Positions 48,897 through 58,249 of a stretch of DNA of 64,000 bases are shown piece by piece (position 1 is the stretch's first letter; every line of letters begins with the position of its first letter). The position numbers and the translations under genes were made by a program. The stretch comes from CAXTEJ01 sp964243295. GTDB taxonomy: Bacteria > Actinomycetota > Actinomycetes > Actinomycetales > Angustibacteraceae. Location: positions 13,982 to 77,981 of the forward strand of contig CAXTEJ010000013.1 in assembly GCA_964243295.1 (NCBI GenBank), in the 5' to 3' direction. Below the pieces are notes generated by a model. The model was not told where the DNA came from. It was given only the letters and a program-made list of their open reading frames with translations, and did not search any database.

Positions 48897-50626
48897 AGGT
48901 ACTGCCCCGTGTTGGCGACCGTGTCGATGGACCGGCCCGGCTCGGTGCCCTTCTTGCCCTGGATGAGCGTGCGGATGTAGACGATCCGCTCACCCTTCTT
49001 GCCCGAGATGCGGGCCCAGTCGTCGGGGTTGGTCGTGTTGGGCAGGTCCTCGTTCTCCTTGAACTCGTCGACGCACGACTCGAGCAGGTGCTCGACGCGG
49101 ATACCCCGCTGGCCGGTGCCGAGGAAGTCCTTGATCGCCATCTTCTTCGCGCGGTCGACGATGTTCTGCACCATGGCGCCGGAGTTGAAGTCCTTGAAGT
49201 ACAGGACCTCCTTGTCGCCGTTGGCGTAGGTCACCTCGAGGAACCGGTTGTCGTCGATCTCGGAGTACATCCGCTCGACCGTGCGCTGGATCATGTTGTC
49301 GACCGTCGCCTGCGGTGAGCCGTCGTTCTCGGCGAGGTCGGCCGGGTGCAGCGGCAGGTCGGCGGTGAGGTACTTGGTGAAGATGTCGCGCGAGGCCTCG
49401 GCGTCCGGGCGCTCGATCTTGATCTTCACGTCCAGCCGGCCCGGGCGCAGGATCGCGGGGTCGATCATGTCCTCGCGGTTGGAGGCGCCGATGACGATGA
49501 CGTTCTCGAGCCGCTCGACGCCGTCGATCTCCGACAGCAGCTGCGGCACGATCGTCGTCTCGACGTCCGAGCTCACACCCGAGCCGCGGGTGCGGAACAG
49601 CGAGTCCATCTCGTCGAAGAACACGACGACGGGCGTGCCGTCCGACGCCTTCTCACGCGCCCGCTGGAAGATCAGCCGGATGTGGCGCTCGGTCTCGCCG
49701 ACGTACTTGTTGAGCAGCTCGGGGCCCTTGATGTTGAGGAAGAACGCCTTGCCGAGCTCTTCGCCGGTGACCTCGGCGACCTTGCGGGCCAGCGAGGCGG
49801 CCACGGCCTTGGCGATGAGCGTCTTGCCGCAGCCGGGCGGGCCGTAGAGCAGCACACCCTTGGGCGGGCGCAGCTTGTGCTCACGGAACAGGTCGGGGTG
49901 CAGGTACGGCAGCTCGACCGCGTCGCGGATCGAGTCGATCTGCGCACCGAGGCCGCCGATGTCCTCGTAGCCGATATCGGGCACCTCCTCGAGCACCAGC
50001 TCCTCGACCTCGGCCTTGGGGATGCGCTCGTAGACGAAGCCGGCGCGCGAGTCGAGCAGCAACCCGTCGCCCACGCGCATCGGTGCCTCGAGCAGCGAGG
50101 CCGCCACCCGCGCGACGCGCTCCTCATCGGTGTGCCCCAGCACCAGGACGCGGTCGACGCCGAGGCGCTCCTTGAGCGTCACGACCTCGCCGACCCGCTC
50201 GAACCCGAGCGCCTCGACCACGTTCATCGCCTCGTTGAGCACGACCTCGCGGCCGGGCGTGAGCTGGTCGTCGGCCACCGACGGGCTGACCGCGACACGC
50301 ATCTTGCGGCCACCGGTCAGCACGTCGACGGTGCCCTCGGTCTGCACCTCGACGATCGTGCCGAAGCCGGACGGCGGCTGAGCCAGCCGGTCGACCTCCG
50401 ACTTCAGCGCCACGATCTGCTCGCGGGCGTCCTTGAGGGTGCGCACGAGCCGCTCGTTCTGCGCGGACGTCGACTCCAGCGCCGCCTGCAGCTGGCCGAC
50501 GCGGTCCTCCGGCCCGTGCAGCCGCGACGGGGACTGCGACAGCCGGCGGCGCAGCACCCCCAGCTCGTCCTCCAGCATCCGCAGCTGGTGGGCCAGCCGG
50601 GCCTCGCGCGCGTCGTCCGCAGTCAT
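48893..50626 (-). CDS. arc: Proteasomal AAA ATPase ARC/Mpa
   Basis: A 577-residue ring ATPase that binds pupylated proteins, unfolds them and threads them into the 20S proteasome. Residues ~1-75 form the Pup-binding coiled coil; tandem OB domains follow; Walker A GPPGCGKT (about 260), Walker B FFDEMDS (about 332) and arginine-finger RPGRLD. The C-terminus ...TGQYL carries the proteasome-docking tail. ATG at 50626 is preferred; GTG at 50665 is possible. Separated from dop by three unrelated genes. Confidence 0.95.
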   Translation of the reverse strand: MTADDAREARLAHQLRMLEDELGVLRRRLSQSPSRLHGPEDRVGQLQAALESTSAQNERLVRTLKDAREQIVALKSEVDRLAQPPSGFGTIVEVQTEGTVDVLTGGRKMRVAVSPSVADDQLTPGREVVLNEAMNVVEALGFERVGEVVTLKERLGVDRVLVLGHTDEERVARVAASLLEAPMRVGDGLLLDSRAGFVYERIPKAEVEELVLEEVPDIGYEDIGGLGAQIDSIRDAVELPYLHPDLFREHKLRPPKGVLLYGPPGCGKTLIAKAVAASLARKVAEVTGEELGKAFFLNIKGPELLNKYVGETERHIRLIFQRAREKASDGTPVVVFFDEMDSLFRTRGSGVSSDVETTIVPQLLSEIDGVERLENVIVIGASNREDMIDPAILRPGRLDVKIKIERPDAEASRDIFTKYLTADLPLHPADLAENDGSPQATVDNMIQRTVERMYSEIDDNRFLEVTYANGDKEVLYFKDFNSGAMVQNIVDRAKKMAIKDFLGTGQRGIRVEHLLESCVDEFKENEDLPNTTNPDDWARISGKKGERIVYIRTLIQGKKGTEPGRSIDTVANTGQYL

Positions 50627-50664
50627 CTCTCGAGCCTCTCGGTCGGTGACCTCAAGACCCGACA

Positions 50665-51687
50665 CTAACCCGCGGTGTCGCCCGTTGCGCTGCCTGAAAC
50701 GCCGATGTCACGCCGCACCCGGCGCACCTTCTTCTCCGACACCGCCCGCTCGCCCAGCTCTTCGGCCGACCAGTCGTCGGTGCTGGGCCCGACGTCGCCG
50801 TCGTAGCCCTTGCCCGGACGCCGGCGCCGCAGCGGGGGCGCGACCCCGTCGGCGAGCCGGCGGGTCGTGACGAGGAAGCCGGTGTGGCCGACCATGCGGT
50901 GCTGCGGGCGGACCGCCAGCCCCTCGAGGTGCCAGCCACGCACCAGCGACTCCCACGCCTGCGGCTCGGTGAACTTGCCGTGGGCGCGGGCCGCCTCGGC
51001 GACGCGGGAGAGCTGGGTGGCCGTGGCGACGTAGCAGATGAGCACCCCGCCGGGCGCGAGAGCAGCCGCCACCTGGTCGAGGCACTCCCAGGGCGCCAGC
51101 ATGTCGAGGACGACGCGGTCGACCTCGCCGCGCCCGCACACCTGCGGCAGCACGTCCTGCAGGTCGCCGACCTCCAGCCGCCAGGCGGGGTGCGGGCCGC
51201 CGAAGAACTCCTGCACGTTGCCGCGGGCGATGTCGGCGAAGTCGGGACGCCGCTCGATGCTGACCAGCGACCCACCCTCGCCGATCGCGCGCAGCAGCGA
51301 CATGGTGAGGGCGCCCGAGCCCACCCCCGCCTCGACCACCCGGGCACCCGGGTAGATGTCGGCCATCGCGACGATCTGGCCGGCGTCCTTGGGGTAGACC
51401 ACCGCCGCGCCGCGCGGCATCGACAGCACGTAGTCGGCGAGCAGGGGGCGCAGGGCGAGATACTCGATGCCCGCGGTGTTGCTCACCACGCTGCCCTCGG
51501 TCTGGCCGATCAGGGCCTCGTGGGCGAACCAGCCGGCGTGGGTGTGGAAGGAGCGTCCGGGCGTCAGCGTGATGGTGTGGAGCCGGCCCTTGGGGTCGGT
51601 CAGCTGCACCCGGTCACCCTCGGCGAGCGGCCCCCGGCGCCGTGCGGCACCGAACCCGACGTCGTCGCCGGTAGCTGTCGAGGTCAT
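50665..51687 (-). CDS. trmI: tRNA (adenine-58-N1)-methyltransferase TrmI
   Basis: A 340-residue SAM methyltransferase that makes m1A58 in tRNA. RGAAVVYPKDAGQIVAMADI and VVEAGVGSGALTMSLLRAIG (cofactor loop, about 120-140) are typical. An extended basic C-terminus (about 285-340) is longer than in bacteria such as Thermus. ATG at 51687. It precedes arc with a short spacing, an arrangement shared with mycobacteria. Confidence 0.93.
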   Translation of the reverse strand: MTSTATGDDVGFGAARRRGPLAEGDRVQLTDPKGRLHTITLTPGRSFHTHAGWFAHEALIGQTEGSVVSNTAGIEYLALRPLLADYVLSMPRGAAVVYPKDAGQIVAMADIYPGARVVEAGVGSGALTMSLLRAIGEGGSLVSIERRPDFADIARGNVQEFFGGPHPAWRLEVGDLQDVLPQVCGRGEVDRVVLDMLAPWECLDQVAAALAPGGVLICYVATATQLSRVAEAARAHGKFTEPQAWESLVRGWHLEGLAVRPQHRMVGHTGFLVTTRRLADGVAPPLRRRRPGKGYDGDVGPSTDDWSAEELGERAVSEKKVRRVRRDIGVSGSATGDTAG

Positions 51688-51697
51688 CTGCGGCAGT

Positions 51698-52813
51698 CTA
51701 CGTGCGGCCGGTGACAGCGTCGGCGAGCTGCTGGCCCGGGGCCAGGCCGACGACCTCGCCGTGCGGGCCGACCACGACGTACAGGTGCGCCGGACGGCTC
51801 GCCAGCGCGGCCAGGACGTCGCTGCCGCTGGCGGTGCTCGGCAGGGTCACCGCGGGGTCGAGCACGGTCATGACCGCGGTCAGCGGCGTGCCCGGCGGCG
51901 GCTGGCCGGCGGCTGCCAGCCGCGCCCGGTCCTGCGGCGACAGCACGCCCACCGGCCGGCCCGCGCCGTCGAGGGCGACGACGTGGGCGGTGGCCGGCAC
52001 GGCGAGCTGCTGCCAGGCGGACGACGCGGCGGGGCTGGCGAGGGCCGGGGCGACGAAGCGCCGCAGCTCGAGGCGCTCGGCCTCGGCGCGCAGCCGTCCC
52101 ACCGCGATGCCTGCGGTCGCGCCCTGCCAGAGCATCGAGGCGATGGCGATCGACCAGATCGCCGAGAACAGCGACGCGCTGCGGCCCTGGGCCAACGGCA
52201 GGACGAGCGCCCACAGCACCACGGCCACCGCGACGACCCGCCCGCACCAGCCCGCGACGACGCTGCCGCGCGAGCGCATGCCGGTGACCTTCCAGACGAT
52301 CGCCTCGACCACCCGGCCGCCGTCCAGCGGCAGGCCCGGGGCGAGGTTGAAGAGCGCGACGAAGCCGTTGGTGGCGAGCAGCGCCACCGTGAGCAGGCGC
52401 CCGACGCCGCTGTCGATGACCGTGAGGGCCAGCAGCCCGAGCAGGGCCAGCGCGCCGTTCGCGAGCGGGCCGACGACGGCGACGGTGGCGCTGCGCCCCG
52501 GTGTGGGCGCGTCGTCCTCGAACTGCGTGTGACCGCCCCACAGCGTGGCGACGATCTCCTTCACCGGCATGCCGAGGCGCAGCGCCGCAGCCGCGTGGGC
52601 CAGCTCGTGCACGAGCACCGACACCAGGAGCAGCACCGCGAACGCACCGGCCACGACGAAGGTCGCCGGCCGTCCGGCGTCCGAGGCGTCGGCCACCACC
52701 GGCTCGAAGGCCACCACGACGACCAGCGCGACCACGAACCAGGATGGCGCGAGGTAGATCGGCACGCCGAGCACCCGGCCGAGCGGGATGCCGGGACGTG
52801 CTGCGGTGGCCAT
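51698..52813 (-). CDS. Site-2 protease family metalloprotease (M50)
   Basis: A 371-residue membrane protease. HELAH (about residues 66-70) and NLAPGLPLDGGRV (about 155-167) are the zinc motifs of the M50B family, each inside a membrane helix; six helices are likely. The C-terminal ~130 residues form CBS domains. It would cut membrane-bound regulators; the target is unknown. ATG at 52813; a longer reading into the divergent spacer is not supported. Confidence 0.9.
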   Translation of the reverse strand: MATAARPGIPLGRVLGVPIYLAPSWFVVALVVVVAFEPVVADASDAGRPATFVVAGAFAVLLLVSVLVHELAHAAAALRLGMPVKEIVATLWGGHTQFEDDAPTPGRSATVAVVGPLANGALALLGLLALTVIDSGVGRLLTVALLATNGFVALFNLAPGLPLDGGRVVEAIVWKVTGMRSRGSVVAGWCGRVVAVAVVLWALVLPLAQGRSASLFSAIWSIAIASMLWQGATAGIAVGRLRAEAERLELRRFVAPALASPAASSAWQQLAVPATAHVVALDGAGRPVGVLSPQDRARLAAAGQPPPGTPLTAVMTVLDPAVTLPSTASGSDVLAALASRPAHLYVVVGPHGEVVGLAPGQQLADAVTGRT

Positions 52814-52943
52814 CGTCCGATCGTACGGTCCGCGCGGCGCGCCTCCCCGGGCGTGGCCGCTTTGGGTTGCGCGTGACCGGCTGTGGCGCGGCGGCACTGC
52901 GCGGCGGCGGGCACTGTCGGTGGGCCGCCGTACGGTGATCAGC

Positions 52944-53852
52944 ATGGCAGCGCACCTCGGCGAACCCCATCCCCGACCCGAGCCGGGCTCTGCCGCCGAG
53001 CGCCCGGTGGTGCGCGCCTCCCTCTCGCCGAGCCGGGCCGCCGACTTCCTGCAGTGCCCGCTGGTCTACCGCTTCCGCACGGTCGACCGGCTGCCGCAGC
53101 GGCCGTCCGCCGCGGCGACCCGCGGCACGGTGGTGCACGCCGTCCTCGAGCGGCTGTTCGACCTGCCGGCCGCCGAGCGCACCCTCGATGCCGCCCGGGC
53201 GCTGCTCGAGCCGCAGTGGCGCCGGCTGCTCGAGCAGGAGCCGGCGCTCGCCGAGCTGTTCGACGACGAGGACGACGAGGACGACGCGCTCGCGCAGTGG
53301 CTGACGTCGGCCGACGAGCTGGTGCGGCGCTGGTTCGAGCTGGAGGACCCCACGCGCCTCGAGCCAGCCGAGCGCGAGCTGCTCGTCGAGGCCCGGCTCG
53401 ACGACGGGCTGCTGCTGCGCGGCTACGTCGACCGGCTCGACGTCGCTCCCGGCGGGCAGGTGCGCGTCGTCGACTACAAGACCGGCCGCTCCCCCGGGGT
53501 CGACCACGAGTCGCGCGCGCTGTTCCAGATGCGGTTCTACGCGCTGGTGCTCTGGCGCACCACCGGTGTCGTGCCCCGCATGCTGCAGCTGGTCTACCTC
53601 GGCGACGGGCAGGTGCTGCGGTTCTTCCCGGACGAGGCGCAGCTGCTGGCCACCGAGCGCAAGGTCACGGCGCTGTGGGAGGCCATCGAGCTCGCCATCA
53701 CCACAGGCGACTGGCGGCCGTCCCCGAGCCGGCTGTGCGACTGGTGCGACCACCGCGCGCTGTGCCCCGCGTTCGGGGGCACGCCGCCGCCGCTGCCGCC
53801 GCTGCCGGTCGTGGTGCGCGACGAGCGGCTCCGTGCCGAGGTGAGCACCTAG
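52944..53852 (+). CDS. RecB-family PD-(D/E)XK exonuclease-like protein
   Basis: A 302-residue nuclease domain like those of RecB/AddB and Cas4. RGTVVHAVLE (about 56) is the His motif; VRVVDYKTGRS (about 173-183) has the catalytic D and K. Cys at ~34 and CDWCDHRALC (about 267-276) make an Fe-S cluster. It has no helicase domain. Starts at ATG 52944 and is divergent from the M50 protease, as in mycobacteria. Confidence 0.9.
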   Translation: MAAHLGEPHPRPEPGSAAERPVVRASLSPSRAADFLQCPLVYRFRTVDRLPQRPSAAATRGTVVHAVLERLFDLPAAERTLDAARALLEPQWRRLLEQEPALAELFDDEDDEDDALAQWLTSADELVRRWFELEDPTRLEPAERELLVEARLDDGLLLRGYVDRLDVAPGGQVRVVDYKTGRSPGVDHESRALFQMRFYALVLWRTTGVVPRMLQLVYLGDGQVLRFFPDEAQLLATERKVTALWEAIELAITTGDWRPSPSRLCDWCDHRALCPAFGGTPPPLPPLPVVVRDERLRAEVST

Positions 53853-53909
53853 GCTGGGGTCGGTGACCCGCCGCCGGCCGGTCCGGCGCAGGGTTCAAGG
53901 GAGGCACGT

Positions 53910-54770
53910 GTGATCGAGCTCGCCGACATGCCCGAGCTGCACGAACCGGTCATGATCGCCGCGTTCGAGGGCTGGAACGACGCGGGTGAGGCCGCCACGG
54001 CGGTGCTCGAGCACCTGGCGCGCGTGTGGGGCGCCGAGCCCTTCGCCGCGCTCGACCCGGAGGACTACTACGACTTCCAGGTCAACCGCCCGAGCGTCGG
54101 TGTCGACGACGACGACCACCGGCGCATCACCTGGCCGACCACCCGGCTGCTCGCCGCCCACGTGCCCTCGATCGGCCGCGACGTCGTGATCGTCGACGGC
54201 ATCGAGCCGTCGATGCGCTGGCGGTCCTACACGATCGAGCTGCTCGAGTGCGCCCAGCAGCTCGGGGTCACGACGCTCGTCACCGTGGGCGCCCTGCTCG
54301 CCGACATCCCCCACACCCGGCCGATCCCGGTCACGGCCACCAGCGAGGACGACGCGATCCGGTCGATGCTGGGCGTCGAGCAGTCCCGCTACGAGGGCCC
54401 CACCGGCATCGTTGGCGTGCTGGCCGACGCGGCGGCCCAGGCCGACCTGCCGGCCACGTCGCTGTGGGCGGCCGTGCCGCACTACGCCGGCGCCGGGCCG
54501 TCCCCCAAGGCCACGCTGGCGCTGCTGCGCCGCATCGAGGAGCTGCTCGACATCACGATCCCACAGGGCGACCTGCCCGAGCTCGCGCAGGCCTGGGAGC
54601 GCGGTGTCGACGAGCTGGCCGACAGCGACACCGAGGTCGGCGAGTACGTGCGGGCCCTGGAGGAGGCCAAGGACACCACCGAGCTGCCCGAGGCGACCGG
54701 CGAGGCGATCGCGCAGGAGTTCGAGCGCTACCTGCGCCGGCGCGACGACGAGCCGCCCCGCAGCCGGTAG
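53910..54770 (+). CDS. PAC2 family protein (proteasome assembly chaperone-like)
   Basis: A 286-residue protein of the PAC2 family. MIAAFEGWNDAGEAATAVLEHL at the start and the later WAAVPHYAGAGPSPKATLALL are family hallmarks. It is related to eukaryotic proteasome-assembling chaperones, and here lies near the proteasome genes, but a role in assembly is unproven in bacteria. GTG at 53910 has GGGAGG upstream. Confidence 0.9.
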   Translation: MIELADMPELHEPVMIAAFEGWNDAGEAATAVLEHLARVWGAEPFAALDPEDYYDFQVNRPSVGVDDDDHRRITWPTTRLLAAHVPSIGRDVVIVDGIEPSMRWRSYTIELLECAQQLGVTTLVTVGALLADIPHTRPIPVTATSEDDAIRSMLGVEQSRYEGPTGIVGVLADAAAQADLPATSLWAAVPHYAGAGPSPKATLALLRRIEELLDITIPQGDLPELAQAWERGVDELADSDTEVGEYVRALEEAKDTTELPEATGEAIAQEFERYLRRRDDEPPRSR

Positions 54771-54783
54771 CAGCAGCGGGCCC

Positions 54784-55485
54784 TCATGCCGGCAGCCGGC
54801 CCACCACGCGCTCGGCGGCGGGGCCGGCAGCCAGCCGCTCGCCGTACCCGGCGGCGACGCAGCGCTCACGCCACCCCGGCGGCAGCCAGCCACCTGCCTG
54901 CAGGGTCGGGTGGCCGGGGTGCACGGCAAGGGCCCAGAGCACGAAGACCAGCTCGGCCCACACCGAGGTGACCAGCCAGCTGACCTCGCCGGCGTCCGAG
55001 CGACCGTGCAGCTGCACGACGCCCGGCCCCACCGGGGTCACCGCGCGCACCGCGTCCCACGACCACGGGTAGAGCCCGACGGGGGTGTGCAGGTAGAAGC
55101 CGGCGGTGGAGACCCACAGCGTCCCGCGCTCGTCGACGACCCAGCGCGGCTGCGCGTCGTGCCAGGCCTGCTCCGCCCTACGGCGGTTGCCTGCGGCGCG
55201 GGCCACGGCGACGCCCGCGCTCAGCGCGATGCCGCCGCCCCCGGTGGCGAGGAGCATGCTGCCGTCGCGGCTCCAGCTGCCGTCGCCGAGCGGACGGAAC
55301 GTCGAGCGCTCGTAGCCGCCCTGCACGAGCAGCAGCTCGCCGGTCGCGAGCTGCGGCGGGAACGGGCTCGCCACCGCCGGTCGCTCGCGCAGCACCCCGG
55401 CGAGCAGCCGGCTCGTGATGTCGCAGGTGTGCCAGACGGCTGAGTCGTGCTCGGACCAGGCGCTGGTCGCTGGATCCTCGGGCAT
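54784..55485 (-). CDS. Conserved hypothetical protein, 233 residues
   Basis: A soluble 233-residue protein. Seen: CDITSRLLAGVLRERP near residue 25, a central RDGSMLLATGGGGIALS, DAQPRWVVDERGTLWVSTAGFYLH (about 130-150), then a Trp-rich C-terminal half. I do not recognise a family, though the layout recalls PH-like or sensor domains. ATG at 55485 has GAGGGAG upstream; it follows mshC by 14 bases and is probably co-transcribed. Confidence 0.7.
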   Translation of the reverse strand: MPEDPATSAWSEHDSAVWHTCDITSRLLAGVLRERPAVASPFPPQLATGELLLVQGGYERSTFRPLGDGSWSRDGSMLLATGGGGIALSAGVAVARAAGNRRRAEQAWHDAQPRWVVDERGTLWVSTAGFYLHTPVGLYPWSWDAVRAVTPVGPGVVQLHGRSDAGEVSWLVTSVWAELVFVLWALAVHPGHPTLQAGGWLPPGWRERCVAAGYGERLAAGPAAERVVGRLPA

Positions 55486-55499
55486 GGCCTGCTCCCTCG

Positions 55500-56792
55500 C
55501 TAGGACTGCGCGTCGGGCTGCCACGATGGCACGCACACACCCAGCAGCGCGTCGACGGCGTCCACCAGCTGCCGGGGCGCGGCGGTGTCGTCACCGCCGC
55601 GGGTGAGTGCCTCCTGGACCCAGCGGTCGACCGCCGCCAGCGCGGCGGGTGAGTCGAGGTCGTCGGCGAGCCGCTCGCGCAGCTGCTGCACCACTGGCCC
55701 CGCGGCCGGGCCCGCAGGCAGCGCGAAGGCGCGCGCCCAGCGGTCGAGCCGGTCCTCGGCCTCGGTGAGCGAGGTGTCGGTGTAAGACCACTCACCGCGG
55801 TAGTGGTGGTCGAGCAGCACCAGCCGCACCGCCATCGGGTGGTGACCGGTGGCGCGCAGCACCGAGACCTTGACCAGGTTGCCGCGGCTCTTGCTCATCT
55901 TCTCGCCGTCCAGGCCCACCATCGCCTGGTGCACGTAGGTGCGCGCGAACGGCCACTCGCCCGTCAGGCCCTCGGCCTGGACGGCGCTCATCTCGTGGTG
56001 GGGGAAGATCAGGTCGGTGCCGCCGCCCTGCACGTCGAACGACATGCCCAGCCGGCCGAGCGCGATCGTCGTGCACTCGGTGTGCCAGCCGGGGCGTCCG
56101 GGGCCGAGCCCCTCGCCGCCGTCCCAGGCGGGCTCACCGGGCCGGTGGGCGCGCCACAGCAGCGGGTCCAGCCGCGAGCGCTTGCCCTCCCGGTCGGGGT
56201 CGCCACCCCGCTCGGCGAAGACCGCCATCATCTGGTTCTCGGTCCAGCCCGAGACGGCGCCGAAGCGCGGCTGGGTCGCGAGGTCGAAGTAGACGTCGGC
56301 CGCGCCCAGCTCGGCGCCGTCAGCGGGCGGCACGTCGACCCGGTACGCCGACCCGCCGCGCAGCAGCGTGCGGACGTCGGCCGCGATGGGCTCCATGGCC
56401 TCGACCACGCCCACGTAGTCGTCCGGCGGCAGGACCCGCATCGCGTGCATGTCGGCGTGGAACAGCCCGATCTCGGCGTGGGCGAGCTCGCGCCAGTCGA
56501 CACCGTCGCGCTCGGCACGCTCAAGCAGCGGGTCGTCGACGTCCGTGACGTTCTGCACGTAGTGCACGGCGTGGCCGCCGTCACGCCAGACCCGCTGCAG
56601 CAGGTCGAAGGTGACGTAGGTGGCCGCGTGGCCGAGGTGCGTGGCGTCGTACGGGGTGATGCCGCAGACGTAGAGCCGGGCCGTCGGGCCCGCCGTGGTG
56701 AGTCGCAGCTCGCCGGTCGCCGTGTCGTGAACCCGCAGCGGCACGCCCTGCCCGGGGACTGTCGGAACAGGGGTCGCGGGCCAGGACTTCAC
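55500..56792 (-). CDS. mshC: Mycothiol ligase MshC (Cys:GlcN-Ins ligase)
   Basis: A 430-residue class I aminoacyl-tRNA-synthetase relative that joins cysteine to glucosaminyl-inositol in mycothiol synthesis. Zinc/Cys-binding YVCGITPYDATHLGHA (about 42-57) includes the HIGH-like element; KMSKS is at about 297. There is no anticodon domain, which separates it from CysS. GTG at 56792. It belongs to the histidine phosphatase-DUF3090-SCO1664-mshC order widespread in actinomycetes. Confidence 0.95.
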   Translation of the reverse strand: MKSWPATPVPTVPGQGVPLRVHDTATGELRLTTAGPTARLYVCGITPYDATHLGHAATYVTFDLLQRVWRDGGHAVHYVQNVTDVDDPLLERAERDGVDWRELAHAEIGLFHADMHAMRVLPPDDYVGVVEAMEPIAADVRTLLRGGSAYRVDVPPADGAELGAADVYFDLATQPRFGAVSGWTENQMMAVFAERGGDPDREGKRSRLDPLLWRAHRPGEPAWDGGEGLGPGRPGWHTECTTIALGRLGMSFDVQGGGTDLIFPHHEMSAVQAEGLTGEWPFARTYVHQAMVGLDGEKMSKSRGNLVKVSVLRATGHHPMAVRLVLLDHHYRGEWSYTDTSLTEAEDRLDRWARAFALPAGPAAGPVVQQLRERLADDLDSPAALAAVDRWVQEALTRGGDDTAAPRQLVDAVDALLGVCVPSWQPDAQS

Positions 56793-56865
56793 TGCCGAAG
56801 GCTACCGGGGCGCGTGCAGGGCCTCACCAGGGCGGTCTCTGCACGGCGGCCCCACCACGGCGGCC

Positions 56866-57687
56866 TCACCACGGCGGCCACGGGATCGCGGGGCCGTGGG
56901 CGCGAGGCACGGGGTGGCACCCGGTCTGCAGCAGCCGCTCCACGCGGGTGCGCAGCCGTCGCCGCTCGGCGCCCGACAGCAGCGGGGCGAGCGCCGCGGT
57001 CAGCCCGCGGTCGCCGTCCACGCGCAGGTCGGCCTGCAGCCGCTCGAGCACCTCGGTGGCCTCGGTGCCGATCGGCGAGCCGGCGAAGCCCCACAGCACC
57101 GTGCGCAGCTTGGGGTCGGTGCTGAAGCTCACGCCGTGGTCGACGCCCCACACGTGGCCGTCGGCGTCGTGCAGCACGTGGCCGCCCTTGCGGTCGCCGT
57201 TGTCGATCACCGCGTCGAACAGCGCCATGCGCGAGAGCCGCTCGTCGTCGGCGTGCACCAGCAGCACGGGCTCGCCCATGCCGCCCTCTGCCTCGAGCAC
57301 GACGAGCCACCCCGGGGGCACCTCGCTGGGGGGCACCACGTCGATCAGCCCGTCGTCCTCCAGGGCGTCGACCCACAGCTGCAGGCTCCCCGGCCCGAAC
57401 GGACCGTCGCGCCAGACCGTGGGCGGCACGACGTCCCAGCCGGTGGCGGTCGACACCTCGTAGGCGGCCACCTCGCGCTTGCTGAGCGTGCTCTCGGGGA
57501 AGTCCCACAGCGGTCGCTCGCCGGCCATGGGCTTGTAGATGCCGTGACCGGTGGCGCCGTCGAGGGACAGCTGGACGTACAGCGTCGCGTTGGACGCCGC
57601 GGCCATGCGGCCCTCGACGGTGATCTGACCGTGCCGCAGCAGCTCGAGGCGGTCAGGCCCGAGCAGCGGGGACGGCCCCGCGGTCAC
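56866..57687 (-). CDS. SCO1664 family protein (PI3/4-kinase-like fold)
   Basis: A 273-residue protein of the SCO1664 family. Readable features are the Lys in GIYKPMAGERPLWDFPE (about 52), VAAYEVS, FDAVIDNGDRKGGHVL (about 165-180) and WGVDHGVSFS (about 188), which look like the lysine, catalytic Asp and metal loop of lipid-kinase folds. Activity is untested as far as I know. GTG at 57687 overlaps the DUF3090 stop by four bases. Confidence 0.85.
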   Translation of the reverse strand: MTAGPSPLLGPDRLELLRHGQITVEGRMAAASNATLYVQLSLDGATGHGIYKPMAGERPLWDFPESTLSKREVAAYEVSTATGWDVVPPTVWRDGPFGPGSLQLWVDALEDDGLIDVVPPSEVPPGWLVVLEAEGGMGEPVLLVHADDERLSRMALFDAVIDNGDRKGGHVLHDADGHVWGVDHGVSFSTDPKLRTVLWGFAGSPIGTEATEVLERLQADLRVDGDRGLTAALAPLLSGAERRRLRTRVERLLQTGCHPVPRAHGPAIPWPPW

Positions 57688-58232
57688 CGGCGGTGGCCGT
57701 TGGCGCGCGGGCAGATGTGACCCTGCGGGTCGAGCGGGTTGCCGCAGAACGGGCACGGCGGGCGGCCGGCCGACACGACGGCGCCGGCTCGTTTGGCGAA
57801 CGCGCGGGCCGAGGCCCCCGTGAGGCTGACCCGCAGCAGGCCGGCGCCGGGCGTGGGCGTCAGGTCGCCGTCCTCGCCGGCCTCCTCGCCGACCTCGAGG
57901 CACTCGATGACGACGCGCTCGATCTCGGCGTCCCAGGCCAGGCTCATGGTGCCGACCCGGAAGTCCTCCTCCAGCGGGGTGCGCAGCGGCTCGGTGTCCA
58001 TCAGCGCGGACGGCGCGACCGCGGGGACGGCGGCACCGCCGCCCGTGCGGCGCACCACCTCGTCGAGCAGCTCGTCGACCCGCTCGGCCAGCACCAGCAC
58101 CTGCTGCTTCTCGAGGGCCACGCTAGTCACCCGGCCGGCCTGGCTCGCCTGCAGGAAGAAGGTGCGCTCGCCCGGCTGGCCCACCGTGCCTGCCACGAAG
58201 CGCTCGGGTTGGTCGTACTCGAAGACGGGCAT
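57684..58232 (-). CDS. DUF3090 protein with C-terminal zinc ribbon
   Basis: A 182-residue protein. The N-terminal part (FVAGTVGQPGERTFFLQA...) is the DUF3090 beta domain; the last 25 residues, PPCPFCGNPLDP then GHICPR, form a four-Cys/His zinc ribbon. Role unknown, but the gene follows the histidine phosphatase and is coupled to the SCO1664 gene, so the three may act together. ATG at 58232. Confidence 0.88.
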   Translation of the reverse strand: MPVFEYDQPERFVAGTVGQPGERTFFLQASQAGRVTSVALEKQQVLVLAERVDELLDEVVRRTGGGAAVPAVAPSALMDTEPLRTPLEEDFRVGTMSLAWDAEIERVVIECLEVGEEAGEDGDLTPTPGAGLLRVSLTGASARAFAKRAGAVVSAGRPPCPFCGNPLDPQGHICPRANGHRR

Positions 58233-58249
58233 GTGACGACCCTACGGTG

